Positions 36,481 to 44,443 of a stretch of DNA of 64,000 nucleotides are shown piece by piece (positions within the stretch are counted from its first letter, which is position 1; each line of letters starts with the position of its first letter). The notes under the pieces are model-generated. The model saw nothing but the letters and a program-made list of their open reading frames with translations, did no database searches and was not told the origin of the DNA. The DNA comes from Dysgonomonas sp. PF1-14 (lineage in GTDB: Bacteria; Bacteroidota; Bacteroidia; Bacteroidales; Dysgonomonadaceae), in NCBI RefSeq assembly GCF_029892965.1, contig NZ_JARXWN010000011.1, positions 1 to 64,000 of the forward strand, written 5' to 3'. The translations under genes and the position numbers were made by a program.

Positions 36481-36620
36481 GTAACTGTTTAAATTTGACC
36501 GAAAACATTTCATATAACTGCTTCTGATTATTCTTTGGCCCCTACAGAATTGAAAACGACAATAAATATTATGTATTACTTAATGCAAAATAAAATTGCC
36601 AATCAAATTTAAACAGTTAC
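36481..36620. mobile_element. MITE-B (140 bp) with TAA target duplication
   Basis: Perfect 18-bp terminal inverted repeats GTAACTGTTTAAATTTGA, flanked by TAA on both sides (36478-36480 and 36621-36623). The inner part of the ends, CTGTTTAAATTT, is shared with MITE-A, so the same transposase family may mobilise both. It has no ORF. Confidence 0.8.
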
Positions 36621-36675
36621 TAAAAAGAAATTAGAACTTAACAAGCCTGCCCTTTGGAGAGGTCGGCAGGGGCTG

Positions 36676-37248
36676 TTATTCATCCTTCTTATAGGCGGTC
36701 TCGTCAACCTTTTCTTTATCAGACCAGATGCCGCCGGGAGCATATTTCTCGTCTATCATCTTCTGACGCTTATCCCAGTAGTCGGGCTCATCCATCGCAC
36801 GCAGCATGTCGGCTGTATGCTGGTCGGGTACATTGATGATCATCGGACGGCGTGAAGGGCTGTTGTCGGCTTCGCGGCGTTTGTCGTTGCGGTCGAGCAC
36901 GTATTTGATGGCGCGCAGGTCGGGCGGACATTGTTTCTTACGGACGGTACGGGTTTTTAGTATTTGTACTTCCGAGTTGCTTCTGGCGGGTTCATACACA
37001 CAGCGTTCTTCGGTGAGTACACAGCCTTCGAGTTTTTGTTTCAGAGACCGGCGGGCAATGACAACCAGTGCATCGTCGCGGCGGTCTATGGCTTCGTCTA
37101 TCTTACGGCGAAAGTCGGGCTTGGTGTTCCGCCATTCATAGTAGGTGTGTCGGCTGATCTTCAGGGCTTCGCATATTTCGGTGATGGTGTAGGTATCTTC
37201 TTCTATCAGGCGGATCATTTTTTCAACTAAACGGTCTGAGTATTTCAT
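36676..37248 (-). CDS. phBC6A51-like HTH protein (phage terminase small-subunit-like), orphan
   Basis: A 190-residue soluble protein. The N-terminal TITEICEALKISRHTYYEWRNTKPDFRRKIDEA is a helix-turn-helix resembling phBC6A51/terminase small-subunit DNA-binding domains. The central part (DLRAIKYVLDRNDKRRE) fits the oligomerisation region. No large terminase, portal or other phage gene is near. It looks more G/C-rich than its surroundings and is bounded on both sides by repeats and miniature elements, suggesting a transferred or stranded gene. Confidence 0.7.
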   Translation of the reverse strand: MKYSDRLVEKMIRLIEEDTYTITEICEALKISRHTYYEWRNTKPDFRRKIDEAIDRRDDALVVIARRSLKQKLEGCVLTEERCVYEPARSNSEVQILKTRTVRKKQCPPDLRAIKYVLDRNDKRREADNSPSRRPMIINVPDQHTADMLRAMDEPDYWDKRQKMIDEKYAPGGIWSDKEKVDETAYKKDE

Positions 37249-37344
37249 AATTTCAAAAAATTTATTGGTTTATACTTTTCAGGTATAGATAAAGTTCCGG
37301 GAAAGTGATAAAAAGGAAAGTAAAACCATTGCCTCCAGTAGAGG

Positions 37345-37468
37345 TTGCCACGCCTTTTGAAGCGTAGGTTAAAGTAGCCTGAAGAATAGCTTTAGCTAAA
37401 AATGGCTTAGATAAAGCCTTTCGTTCATATATTCTTATTCCACCTCTTAATTAAAAGTAGAGGCAATT
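37345..37468. repeat. Three-hairpin repeat R1, copy C (diverged)
   Basis: TTGCCACGCCTTTTGAAGCG at one end and CACCTCTTAATTAAAAGTAGAGGCAATT at the other, with TAGCTTTAGCTA and GGCTTAGATAAAGCC between. It has the same order of hairpins as copies A and B but with many changes. A partial end (ATTGCCTCCAGTAGAGG) lies just before it at 37328-37344. The remainder of the 37249-37659 gap shows no gene. Confidence 0.6.
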
Positions 37469-37659
37469 GAAAGATCAATGATTCTCACTGATCGTACATC
37501 CTGTCCTGTCTTTCCCGAGAGGCAAGTGATCTTTTGTTACATAACACACAGACCGGAAGTCTATATGAGCAAGATATCGTCCTTTACAAACATTACACAC
37601 CACCGATCTCTAAAAGTCAGTGTATTTTAATACCTTTGTAGCCGATAACGAGATAACGA

Positions 37660-39102
37660 ATGGCAGATTCTCTAAAAAGAAAAACAGGCTTGGCATTATT
37701 CTGGAGCTTTGTCGATAAGGGCGGGCAACAGGTGATCCAGTTTGTTTTTGTGTACATACTGGCTCGTCTGGTTATAAAAGAAGAGTTCGGGCTGGTAACG
37801 GTTCTGGCCATATTCACTGCTATAGCCAACATATTGCAGGAGAGCGGCTTCTCTTCGGCACTAATCCGAAAAAAGGAAGTTCAGCCTCAGGAATATTCAT
37901 CTGTTTTCTATTTCAACATATCGGTCAGTCTGGGCTTATATATTCTCTTCTTCTTTTGTGCGCCGCTTATCAGCAGTTTTTACGGAAAACCTGTACTCAC
38001 CGATTTATCCCGCTTTATTTTTCTGGCTTTTGTATTCAACTCCTTTGGCATTATTCAGAATGTTCATCTGATAAAAAGCCTGAATTTTAAGATTAATACC
38101 CGCATTACACTTCTGGCAGGTATTATATCCGGACTGATTGCCATCGCATTGGCTTATAATGGCTTCGGCGTATGGAGCCTTGCTGCCCAACAGGTGATGC
38201 AAAGTTTTATAAGAAGCCTGCTGCTGTGGATATTTGTTAAATGGAGACCTGTTGCAGGAGCTTCATTTATCCACATTAAAGAGATGTCCTCTTTCAGCCT
38301 GAAACTACTGTTGACCTCCCTGCTCAACCAGATTTGCGCCAATATATTCCCGTTGATCATCGGTAAAAAATTCTCGTTCGCACAGGTCGCTGCCTATGGG
38401 CAAGGTGTGAAGCTCAGCAGTATACCTCAATCTGTGATAAGCGATGGTATAAAAAGCGTAGCGTATCCTTTGCTATCCAATATAGGAGAAGACAATCAAC
38501 GGGGGAAAAGAATATACCGAAAGATCATACGCATTACGGCTTTCATTTCGTTTCCGGTAGCTTTGTCATTTATTACACTGGCTAAGCCGATTGTATCTAT
38601 ATACCTGCCTCCTGAGTGGAGCGATGTAATCCCTATACTGCAAATACTCGCTATCGGAGGGGCATTCTATCCACTATACGGACTGGTAGGCTCATTGCTG
38701 CAATACAAAGGACGTTCGGGGCTACTGCTCAAGATAGAAATATTCAGAAATATATTACTCCTGCTATCTATATTGCTTACTTTCCGGTACGGAGTGTTGG
38801 GCTTGGTTGGCGGAATCAGTCTGGTAAATGTGGTATCCTTCTTTACAGGAATATATTTTTCCGGAAAAACAATTGCCTATACACTGAAAGAGGCATTAAT
38901 GGATATAACACCCTATATGGGTATTGCTATAGTATCTTTCCTGCCTTTCTTGTTCCTGTACAAAATCGGTATAGAAAACATATATCTCCTGTTGCTGATT
39001 CCGCTGATTGCCGGAAGTTGCTTATATTTGCTGATAGTTAAAATACTGGGATCGGTAATTATTCAGGAAACAATAGATTTTATAAAGCAGTCTCTTAAAT
39101 AA
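37660..39102 (+). CDS. Polysaccharide flippase, Wzx/MOP family
   Basis: A 480-residue membrane protein with about 14 predicted helices. The N-terminal ADSLKRKTGLALFWSFVDKGGQQVIQFVFVYILARL and RKKEVQPQEYSSVFYFNISVS match WzxC/TuaB-like lipid-linked oligosaccharide flippases. It would flip undecaprenyl-linked glycan repeat units across the inner membrane. It is the first gene of a five-gene glycan cluster on the plus strand; the DUF268 gene follows after 4 bases. Confidence 0.88.
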   Translation: MADSLKRKTGLALFWSFVDKGGQQVIQFVFVYILARLVIKEEFGLVTVLAIFTAIANILQESGFSSALIRKKEVQPQEYSSVFYFNISVSLGLYILFFFCAPLISSFYGKPVLTDLSRFIFLAFVFNSFGIIQNVHLIKSLNFKINTRITLLAGIISGLIAIALAYNGFGVWSLAAQQVMQSFIRSLLLWIFVKWRPVAGASFIHIKEMSSFSLKLLLTSLLNQICANIFPLIIGKKFSFAQVAAYGQGVKLSSIPQSVISDGIKSVAYPLLSNIGEDNQRGKRIYRKIIRITAFISFPVALSFITLAKPIVSIYLPPEWSDVIPILQILAIGGAFYPLYGLVGSLLQYKGRSGLLLKIEIFRNILLLLSILLTFRYGVLGLVGGISLVNVVSFFTGIYFSGKTIAYTLKEALMDITPYMGIAIVSFLPFLFLYKIGIENIYLLLLIPLIAGSCLYLLIVKILGSVIIQETIDFIKQSLK

Positions 39103-39106
39103 ATAT

Positions 39107-39883
39107 ATGCTAAAATCAATACAGCTCATATTCGGATTTTATCCGCGACGCATTATCCGTAGTCTCTCGGCAATACCTTGGTACAGACGCACCCGAAAGG
39201 AATTTAGAAAGCAGGTAAAGGAGAAAAATAATCCCTTCCCTCTGGCCGGAAACTATCCCTGTCTGACCGACAAAAACGAAGAAGGAGGGTATGCCTCAGG
39301 GCATTATTTTCATCAGGATTTCTTTGTGGCACAGGAACTTTTCAAAGCCAATCCACGCAGGCATGTAGATATAGGTTCCCGTATAGCCGGTTTTGTAGCC
39401 CATGTAGCTTCATACAGGGAAATAGAGGTGATAGACATACGCACACTTAGCAACACACTGCCCAATATCAAGTTTGTACAAGCCGATATGATGAACCCGA
39501 TAGGCGACAAGCTGAAAGGTTACAGTGATTCGGTTTCGTCTCTGCATGCTGTCGAACATTTCGGACTGGGCAGGTACGGAGATCCTATAGATGTGGACGG
39601 ACACCTGAAAGGCTTGAATAATATCTATGACATATTGGCTACGGGCGGTACATTTTATTTCTCGGTACCCATCGGGCCTCAGCGTGTGGAGTTCAATGCT
39701 CACCGTGTTTTTTCTATACGGTATCTGCTCGATTATTTCAACGATAAATACACCTTGCAGTCTTTTTCTTTTGTAGACGACAAGGGTGATATACATCGCA
39801 ATATAAAACTGGATGAAGAAAAAATAAATAACAACTGCGGTTGTAAATATGGTTGTGGTATATTTATTCTGGAAAAGAAATAA
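39107..39883 (+). CDS. DUF268 protein, methyltransferase-like
   Basis: A 258-residue soluble protein. HVDIGSRIAGFVAHVAS is a Rossmann glycine-rich loop like that of SAM-dependent methyltransferases, then VIDIR (acidic), FVQADMMNP, and SLHAVEHFGLGRYGDPID, a DUF268 hallmark. The C-terminal has a cysteine cluster (NNNCGCKYGCGIF). Its place in a glycan cluster suggests modification of a sugar or polysaccharide, but the activity is not established by sequence. Confidence 0.8.
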   Translation: MLKSIQLIFGFYPRRIIRSLSAIPWYRRTRKEFRKQVKEKNNPFPLAGNYPCLTDKNEEGGYASGHYFHQDFFVAQELFKANPRRHVDIGSRIAGFVAHVASYREIEVIDIRTLSNTLPNIKFVQADMMNPIGDKLKGYSDSVSSLHAVEHFGLGRYGDPIDVDGHLKGLNNIYDILATGGTFYFSVPIGPQRVEFNAHRVFSIRYLLDYFNDKYTLQSFSFVDDKGDIHRNIKLDEEKINNNCGCKYGCGIFILEKK

Positions 39884-39946
39884 GGTTTTTCAAATTTCTT
39901 ATTAAATAAATGATGAGAATTAACGTAATATCTCCGGTGAGAGTCT

Positions 39947-40006
39947 GTAGGGGCGAAAAATCTTTCGCCCGAAATTATCAGCGGGCGAAAGATTTTTTGC
40001 CCCTAC
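39947..40006. repeat. 60-bp palindrome, GTAGGGGC family
   Basis: A near-perfect 25-bp stem begins GTAGGGGCGAAAAATCTTTC and ends with its complement ...GCCCCTAC, with a 10-base centre. It shares its ends with the element at 5983-6045. It lies in the 157-base gap between the DUF268 gene and the fucosyltransferase and may also act as an RNA hairpin in the transcript. Confidence 0.7.
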
Positions 40007-40040
40007 TCATACTGATATTGCATCAAATATAATACAACAA

Positions 40041-40916
40041 ATGGTCACACTGTTATTATCGGGAGGATTGGGGAATCAGATGTTTCAGTATGCTGCGGCA
40101 AAAGCACTGGCAAAACGTCTCGATACCTCTTTGCGCATCGACACTTACAGTCTGACTAAAAAAACACAGGCGACAGCCAGAGCATACGAGCTCGATATCT
40201 TCAATATAGATGTACCACTCGTATCATCACTGCGAGGTAAATGCCTTATAAAACTGCGTCCATATGTGCAACAGCACAGGGCATTTTTTCAGAAATTCGG
40301 ATTCCTTACCGATACGTACGCAATTCTTTACCAGCCTGTGATAGAGACTATGAAAGGGAATATTACAATGTCGGGGTATTTTCAGAATGAGAGGTATTTC
40401 AATAATATAGCATCTGATATACGGCGCGATTTCACGTTCAGAAAACCATTGGCTGACAGCAATCTTTCTTTATCAGAGAGATTAAAGAGGATAAATTCCG
40501 TTTCTGTACATATTCGCAGAGGTGATTACCTTTCAAACAAAAGTGCATCGGCAAACTTCATTACCTGCGATAGCTGTTATTATGAAAAAGCAATAAAAGC
40601 AATAGCAGAGAATGTGAAGACTCCGGAATTCTTCGTGTTTTCGGACGATCACGACAGGGTAAGGGGAAATATCAGTTTTGCCGGTTATCCGGTGACGTTT
40701 ATCGACTGGAACAAGGGAAGCGACAGCTACATAGATATGCAGTTGATGAGTCTCTGTAAACACAATATTATAGCCAACAGTAGCTTCAGTTGGTGGGGAG
40801 CATGGCTCAATGCAAATACTGAAAAGATTGTGATCGCTCCCGAAAAATGGTTTCAGGACAATAAGAAGAATGCACTATTGGATAATTTCTATCCCGAAGG
40901 ATGGAGAAAAATGTAA
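40041..40916 (+). CDS. Alpha-1,2-fucosyltransferase (GT11)
   Basis: A 291-residue GT11 enzyme. Family motifs: LSGGLGNQMFQYAAAKALA (motif at the N-terminus), SVHIRRGDYLSNK (HxRRGD nucleotide-sugar binding), FFVFSDD and IIANSSFSWWGAWLN. It transfers L-fucose from GDP-fucose to galactose-type acceptors. In Bacteroidales surface fucosylation is common. It lies between a DUF268 gene and a GT2 gene in the glycan cluster. Confidence 0.95.
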   Translation: MVTLLLSGGLGNQMFQYAAAKALAKRLDTSLRIDTYSLTKKTQATARAYELDIFNIDVPLVSSLRGKCLIKLRPYVQQHRAFFQKFGFLTDTYAILYQPVIETMKGNITMSGYFQNERYFNNIASDIRRDFTFRKPLADSNLSLSERLKRINSVSVHIRRGDYLSNKSASANFITCDSCYYEKAIKAIAENVKTPEFFVFSDDHDRVRGNISFAGYPVTFIDWNKGSDSYIDMQLMSLCKHNIIANSSFSWWGAWLNANTEKIVIAPEKWFQDNKKNALLDNFYPEGWRKM

Positions 40917-40959
40917 TTATGAATTACAATGAACTTGTAACTCGTAACTCGTAACTAAA

Positions 40960-41943
40960 ATGATTAAAGTTTCCGTTTTGATGCCAGTTTATAATGCTTC
41001 GCAATATCTTGCCGAAGCCATAGATAGTATTCTCGCTCAGACTCTTGAGGACTGGGAGCTGATTATCATCAATGACGGATCTACAGACTCCAGCGACGAA
41101 ATTATTCGTTCGTACACCGATCCGAGAATCCGGTATTTCCGGAATGATGGCAACAAAGGACTTATTTACACCCGCAATAAACTGATCGGATTAGCTACAG
41201 GCGAATACATTGCTTTTCTGGACAGTGACGATATATCCATGCCCGAAAGGCTGCATCAGCAAGTCGATTTTCTCGACAACAATTCCCATTACGGATTATG
41301 TGGTACATGGAGCCATATGATAGATGTGAATGGTAACAGGATAAAAAAAATAAATATGCCCGTTTCGGATGAAGAGATCAGGTGTTCGCTGTTATTCATC
41401 AACACATTCGTGCAATCGAGTATTATGATCCGTAGAAAAATATTGCTCGGCCACCCTTACGATAAAGATTATCCATTGGCAGAAGATTACGAGTTGTGGT
41501 GCAGGTTATCCAGACTATATAAACTAAAAAATCTGCCCGTACATCTTACCCGCTACCGTTGGCACAATACCAATATCAGCAAATCGAAGAAAGAACAATT
41601 GGACAATCTTGTAAAAAATATTTACAAACGAGAGCTTAGCTATATCGGCGTAAATGCTTCGGATGAAGAACTTACGTTGCATTCGGTGATCCGCGACAAA
41701 ACAATCTCCTATCTGCCATCAAAACAACTGTTGCAACAGATAAGAGTGTGGTTAAAGAAAATATCCGAAGCAGCGACCCAAAGCAACAAATATGATGATA
41801 CTACTTTATTGGCTATAATCGCTTTCAGATGGATATTTGCCTGCAAAGGACAAAAATCTTACCTCAAAGCTTTATCTTTACCGGTAAAGCTGAATATGAA
41901 AGGATACCGATTATTACTAAAAATGCTGCGCGAGCGGTTATAA
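40960..41943 (+). CDS. Glycosyltransferase family 2
   Basis: A 327-residue GT-A fold enzyme. SVLMPVYNASQYLAEAIDSILAQT opens the domain, IIINDGSTDSS holds the nucleotide-binding Asp, and AFLDSDDISMPERL is the DxD-type metal site. EDYELWCRLS provides the likely catalytic base region. The C-terminal 100 residues are helical. The sugar is unknown; a role in the local surface glycan is inferred from position. Confidence 0.93.
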   Translation: MIKVSVLMPVYNASQYLAEAIDSILAQTLEDWELIIINDGSTDSSDEIIRSYTDPRIRYFRNDGNKGLIYTRNKLIGLATGEYIAFLDSDDISMPERLHQQVDFLDNNSHYGLCGTWSHMIDVNGNRIKKINMPVSDEEIRCSLLFINTFVQSSIMIRRKILLGHPYDKDYPLAEDYELWCRLSRLYKLKNLPVHLTRYRWHNTNISKSKKEQLDNLVKNIYKRELSYIGVNASDEELTLHSVIRDKTISYLPSKQLLQQIRVWLKKISEAATQSNKYDDTTLLAIIAFRWIFACKGQKSYLKALSLPVKLNMKGYRLLLKMLRERL

Positions 41944-41954
41944 TATAAAATCTG

Positions 41955-42767
41955 ATGCACCCACAGACAGAAGAATTAAGGAAAATATATAATCCGGACG
42001 GATCGGAATTGAGATCACTGCAATTGAAAATGCTTGAGATACTCAAAACGGTGACGGCTATCTGCGACAAGTATGGGCTTCCCTACTGGCTTAGTGGTGG
42101 TACGCTTCTGGGTGCAGTGGTGCATGACGGATTTATCCCCTGGGACGATGACATAGATATAGAAATGCTACGCTCAGACTACAAGAAGCTGTTGAAAATA
42201 CTACCGGAGGAATTACCTGCACACCTGTATCTGCAAACACCCAAGAATAAGCATTACACTCTTCTTTTCTCGAAGGTCAGGGATCGCAATTCTATCGTAT
42301 ATATGAAAGACGAAGATACATCGCGGTACGAAGTGAAAGGGTTTTATATAGATATCGCCCCTGTAGAAAGAAGCTATATGTGGATGAAGAAGGCATTAGA
42401 TAATCTCTATGGCAGGGCATTCAGAAGAATAAAAAGAGGTCAGCCATTCCATTCCGGTCGTTATTTTTTCGAGTATGGCACCTCACTTGTTCTATACCCT
42501 GTCAGTATCGTTTTAGTTGCCTTAGCTAGAGCCGTTTGTGCCATTACAAAACCCGATTCGCTGGTGTATAGCTATGGCATAAATGCCCGCCATGCGCAAA
42601 AGACGGCAGACATACTACCTGTAAACCATATCAAATTTGAAGGAATGGAATTCTCTGCACCACACAATCCGCACAACTATCTGTATTCACAATATAAATG
42701 TGATTATACAATAATACCTCCCGAAAGCGGACGCCCTCAGCATTTTCTTAAAGTAGAATATCTCTGA
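41955..42767 (+). CDS. LicD-family phosphotransferase
   Basis: A 270-residue LicD-like protein. YWLSGGTLLGAVVHDGFIPWDDDIDIEM is the nucleotidyltransferase-like core with the DDDID metal motif. LicD proteins add phosphocholine or related phospho-groups to cell-surface glycans. It starts 12 bases after the GT2 gene and is the last gene of the plus-strand glycan cluster; its stop meets the stop of the convergent HU-LysM gene. Confidence 0.9.
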   Translation: MHPQTEELRKIYNPDGSELRSLQLKMLEILKTVTAICDKYGLPYWLSGGTLLGAVVHDGFIPWDDDIDIEMLRSDYKKLLKILPEELPAHLYLQTPKNKHYTLLFSKVRDRNSIVYMKDEDTSRYEVKGFYIDIAPVERSYMWMKKALDNLYGRAFRRIKRGQPFHSGRYFFEYGTSLVLYPVSIVLVALARAVCAITKPDSLVYSYGINARHAQKTADILPVNHIKFEGMEFSAPHNPHNYLYSQYKCDYTIIPPESGRPQHFLKVEYL

Positions 42768-44144
42768 CTACTGTGCCAGACTGGTAAACAACTGAGATTC
42801 TTTAGCCTTAGCCTTATCTACCGATTCTTTATTCTTAGGGTCTATACCGTATTTTGCCGGATTAGGGAGTACAAGTTTAGTTCCCAACGGTACATTGTTC
42901 GGATTCTTTATCGCATTCTTATTGTCTTCGTAGATATATACCCAGAACGACTTGTGGCCATAATGTTCCAACGCGATATTGCGTAACGTATGTCCCGGAC
43001 TTATTGTTACCGTAGTCAGTGGTGCAGTCGTACTTGTTGATGACGCAGGAGGTGCCGACGTTTTTTCCTGCTGCGGTACAGGCTGAGTCGTTTCAGCTTT
43101 TGGTGTTGCCACCTGTGGCTTCTGCTGCACAGGTTTAGCTGCTGTTGACGAATCTGTTCTCTGCGCTGTTGACGACAAACTATCTGCAATGATGGTATTA
43201 TTATCCTGAGGCTTATTATTATCGGCTACTACAGCCTTAGGGCTTTTTCCGTCAGGGCCGGTGGTAAGAAATCGTGCAATCTCCTGAAAATACAATGCTC
43301 CTACGGCAAAACCGGCAATGATAAGGAATATAAAAAAGCCCAGAGAAATATATTTTCGGCGATTTGACTTTTTCCGTTTCCTTTCCAACAACTCCTCTTC
43401 TGTCTCTTCCTCGTGTTCGGTAACGACCAGCACAATGTTTTCTTTATCAACATTTTTCAGCAGGGCTTCTTCCTCTATCTTATTAATGATGCCTTGCGGA
43501 ACATTGTGTTCGTTTATTGTCTCTTCCTGTTTTTGGGGATCGGCTGTCTCTTCCTCCTTATCCTGTTCCTGTAATTCCTCTGTATTATGAGCAGTAAGGA
43601 TTTGTTCTTCTGCCGGAGCAACTATACTTTCTTTTTCGGTAGAGTTGTCTTCTTTGGCAGATTCGGCTTCTGTTATCTCTATCTCTTCTTCTCTCAGTAC
43701 CTCTTCTACAGCTTGCCCTATCAGTATTTCATCACCGGCAAACGATTCTGCTTCGTCTGCATCATCCTCCGCCTCTACAGCATTTGTTTCAGCACTTAGC
43801 TCTATATTATCAAAAGAAACACCCTCTTCGAGTACCACGCTTTCGAAGTGTGCGAACGGGCGGTTAATAGCTTCTTTAAGTGACTTGTCAGGGGTAAAGC
43901 TGAGCTTATAATGTGCAGCTATCTCGATAGCTTCACCTGTATTTACATCTACGCTTTTACGCGCATTGACTTTCACAAGCTTAAACGTACCGAAATCCTT
44001 TATCTTTACCGATTCGTTTTGCTCTATTGTTTCCGAGACTATCGTAAACAATTCCCGAAGGAAGGTTTCGGCATCCTTTTTTGTCAGATCCTGTTTCTTT
44101 GCCAGAAGATCAATTAAATCCTGAAGACTAAGCCGCTCATTCAT
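42768..44144 (-). CDS. HU-domain / TM / LysM fusion protein
   Basis: A 458-residue protein. Residues of about 1-90 form an HU-like DNA-binding domain (LTKKDAETFLRELFTIV, VKIKDFGTFKLVKVNARKSVDVNTGE). A long acidic Glu-rich stretch (about 100-255) follows, then a membrane segment, YISLGFFIFLIIAGFAVGAL, near 270, a Ser/Thr/Pro/Gln linker and a C-terminal LysM (TISPGHTLRNIALEHYGHKSFW, about 385-435). If inserted N-in, it could link DNA inside to peptidoglycan outside; this is inference. Its start overlaps the end of the HU gene upstream by 8 bases. Confidence 0.85.
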   Translation of the reverse strand: MNERLSLQDLIDLLAKKQDLTKKDAETFLRELFTIVSETIEQNESVKIKDFGTFKLVKVNARKSVDVNTGEAIEIAAHYKLSFTPDKSLKEAINRPFAHFESVVLEEGVSFDNIELSAETNAVEAEDDADEAESFAGDEILIGQAVEEVLREEEIEITEAESAKEDNSTEKESIVAPAEEQILTAHNTEELQEQDKEEETADPQKQEETINEHNVPQGIINKIEEEALLKNVDKENIVLVVTEHEEETEEELLERKRKKSNRRKYISLGFFIFLIIAGFAVGALYFQEIARFLTTGPDGKSPKAVVADNNKPQDNNTIIADSLSSTAQRTDSSTAAKPVQQKPQVATPKAETTQPVPQQEKTSAPPASSTSTTAPLTTVTISPGHTLRNIALEHYGHKSFWVYIYEDNKNAIKNPNNVPLGTKLVLPNPAKYGIDPKNKESVDKAKAKESQLFTSLAQ

Positions 44145-44427
44145 TTACTTCCAGTTTTTTAAGGTTATCTTTTATTGTCTGTCCGGGACGGAACGCCAGA
44201 GAAATTTTTGGAGGAACCAGAAACCGCTGTTTCGAAACAGGGTTTACGGATATGCGTTCACCTTTTTTCTTTGTTTCAAACAAGCCGAATCCCTGTATAT
44301 TTACAGAGTTACTCTCTTCCAGATTGTTATTGATAATGGAAACGGCAGATTCCAGAACTTCAGAAGTCTGCTTCTGAGTCCATCCCATGCGTTTCGCCAG
44401 TGCTGCTATCAATTCCTGATTTGTCAT
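44137..44427 (-). CDS. HU family DNA-binding protein
   Basis: A 96-residue HU/IHF-type histone-like protein. KRMGWTQKQTSEVLESAVSII forms the dimer helices, VNIQGFGLFETKKKGERISVNPVSKQRFLVPP covers the beta saddle and DNA-binding arms (arm has ERISVNPVSK), and the C-terminal helix follows. It binds and bends DNA. It lies between rimO and the HU-TM-LysM gene in one transcription unit. Confidence 0.92.
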   Translation of the reverse strand: MTNQELIAALAKRMGWTQKQTSEVLESAVSIINNNLEESNSVNIQGFGLFETKKKGERISVNPVSKQRFLVPPKISLAFRPGQTIKDNLKKLEVNE

Positions 44428-44443
44428 AGGAAGTATATTAAGG

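Noticed and set aside
39947-40006. Palindrome as an intrinsic terminator inside the glycan cluster
   Set aside because: No T tract follows on either strand and the ends match another dispersed palindrome, so a repeat element is the better description.
40917-40959. Short tandem repeat of AACTCGT
   Set aside because: Only about two and a half units; too short to support a CRISPR or functional repeat.
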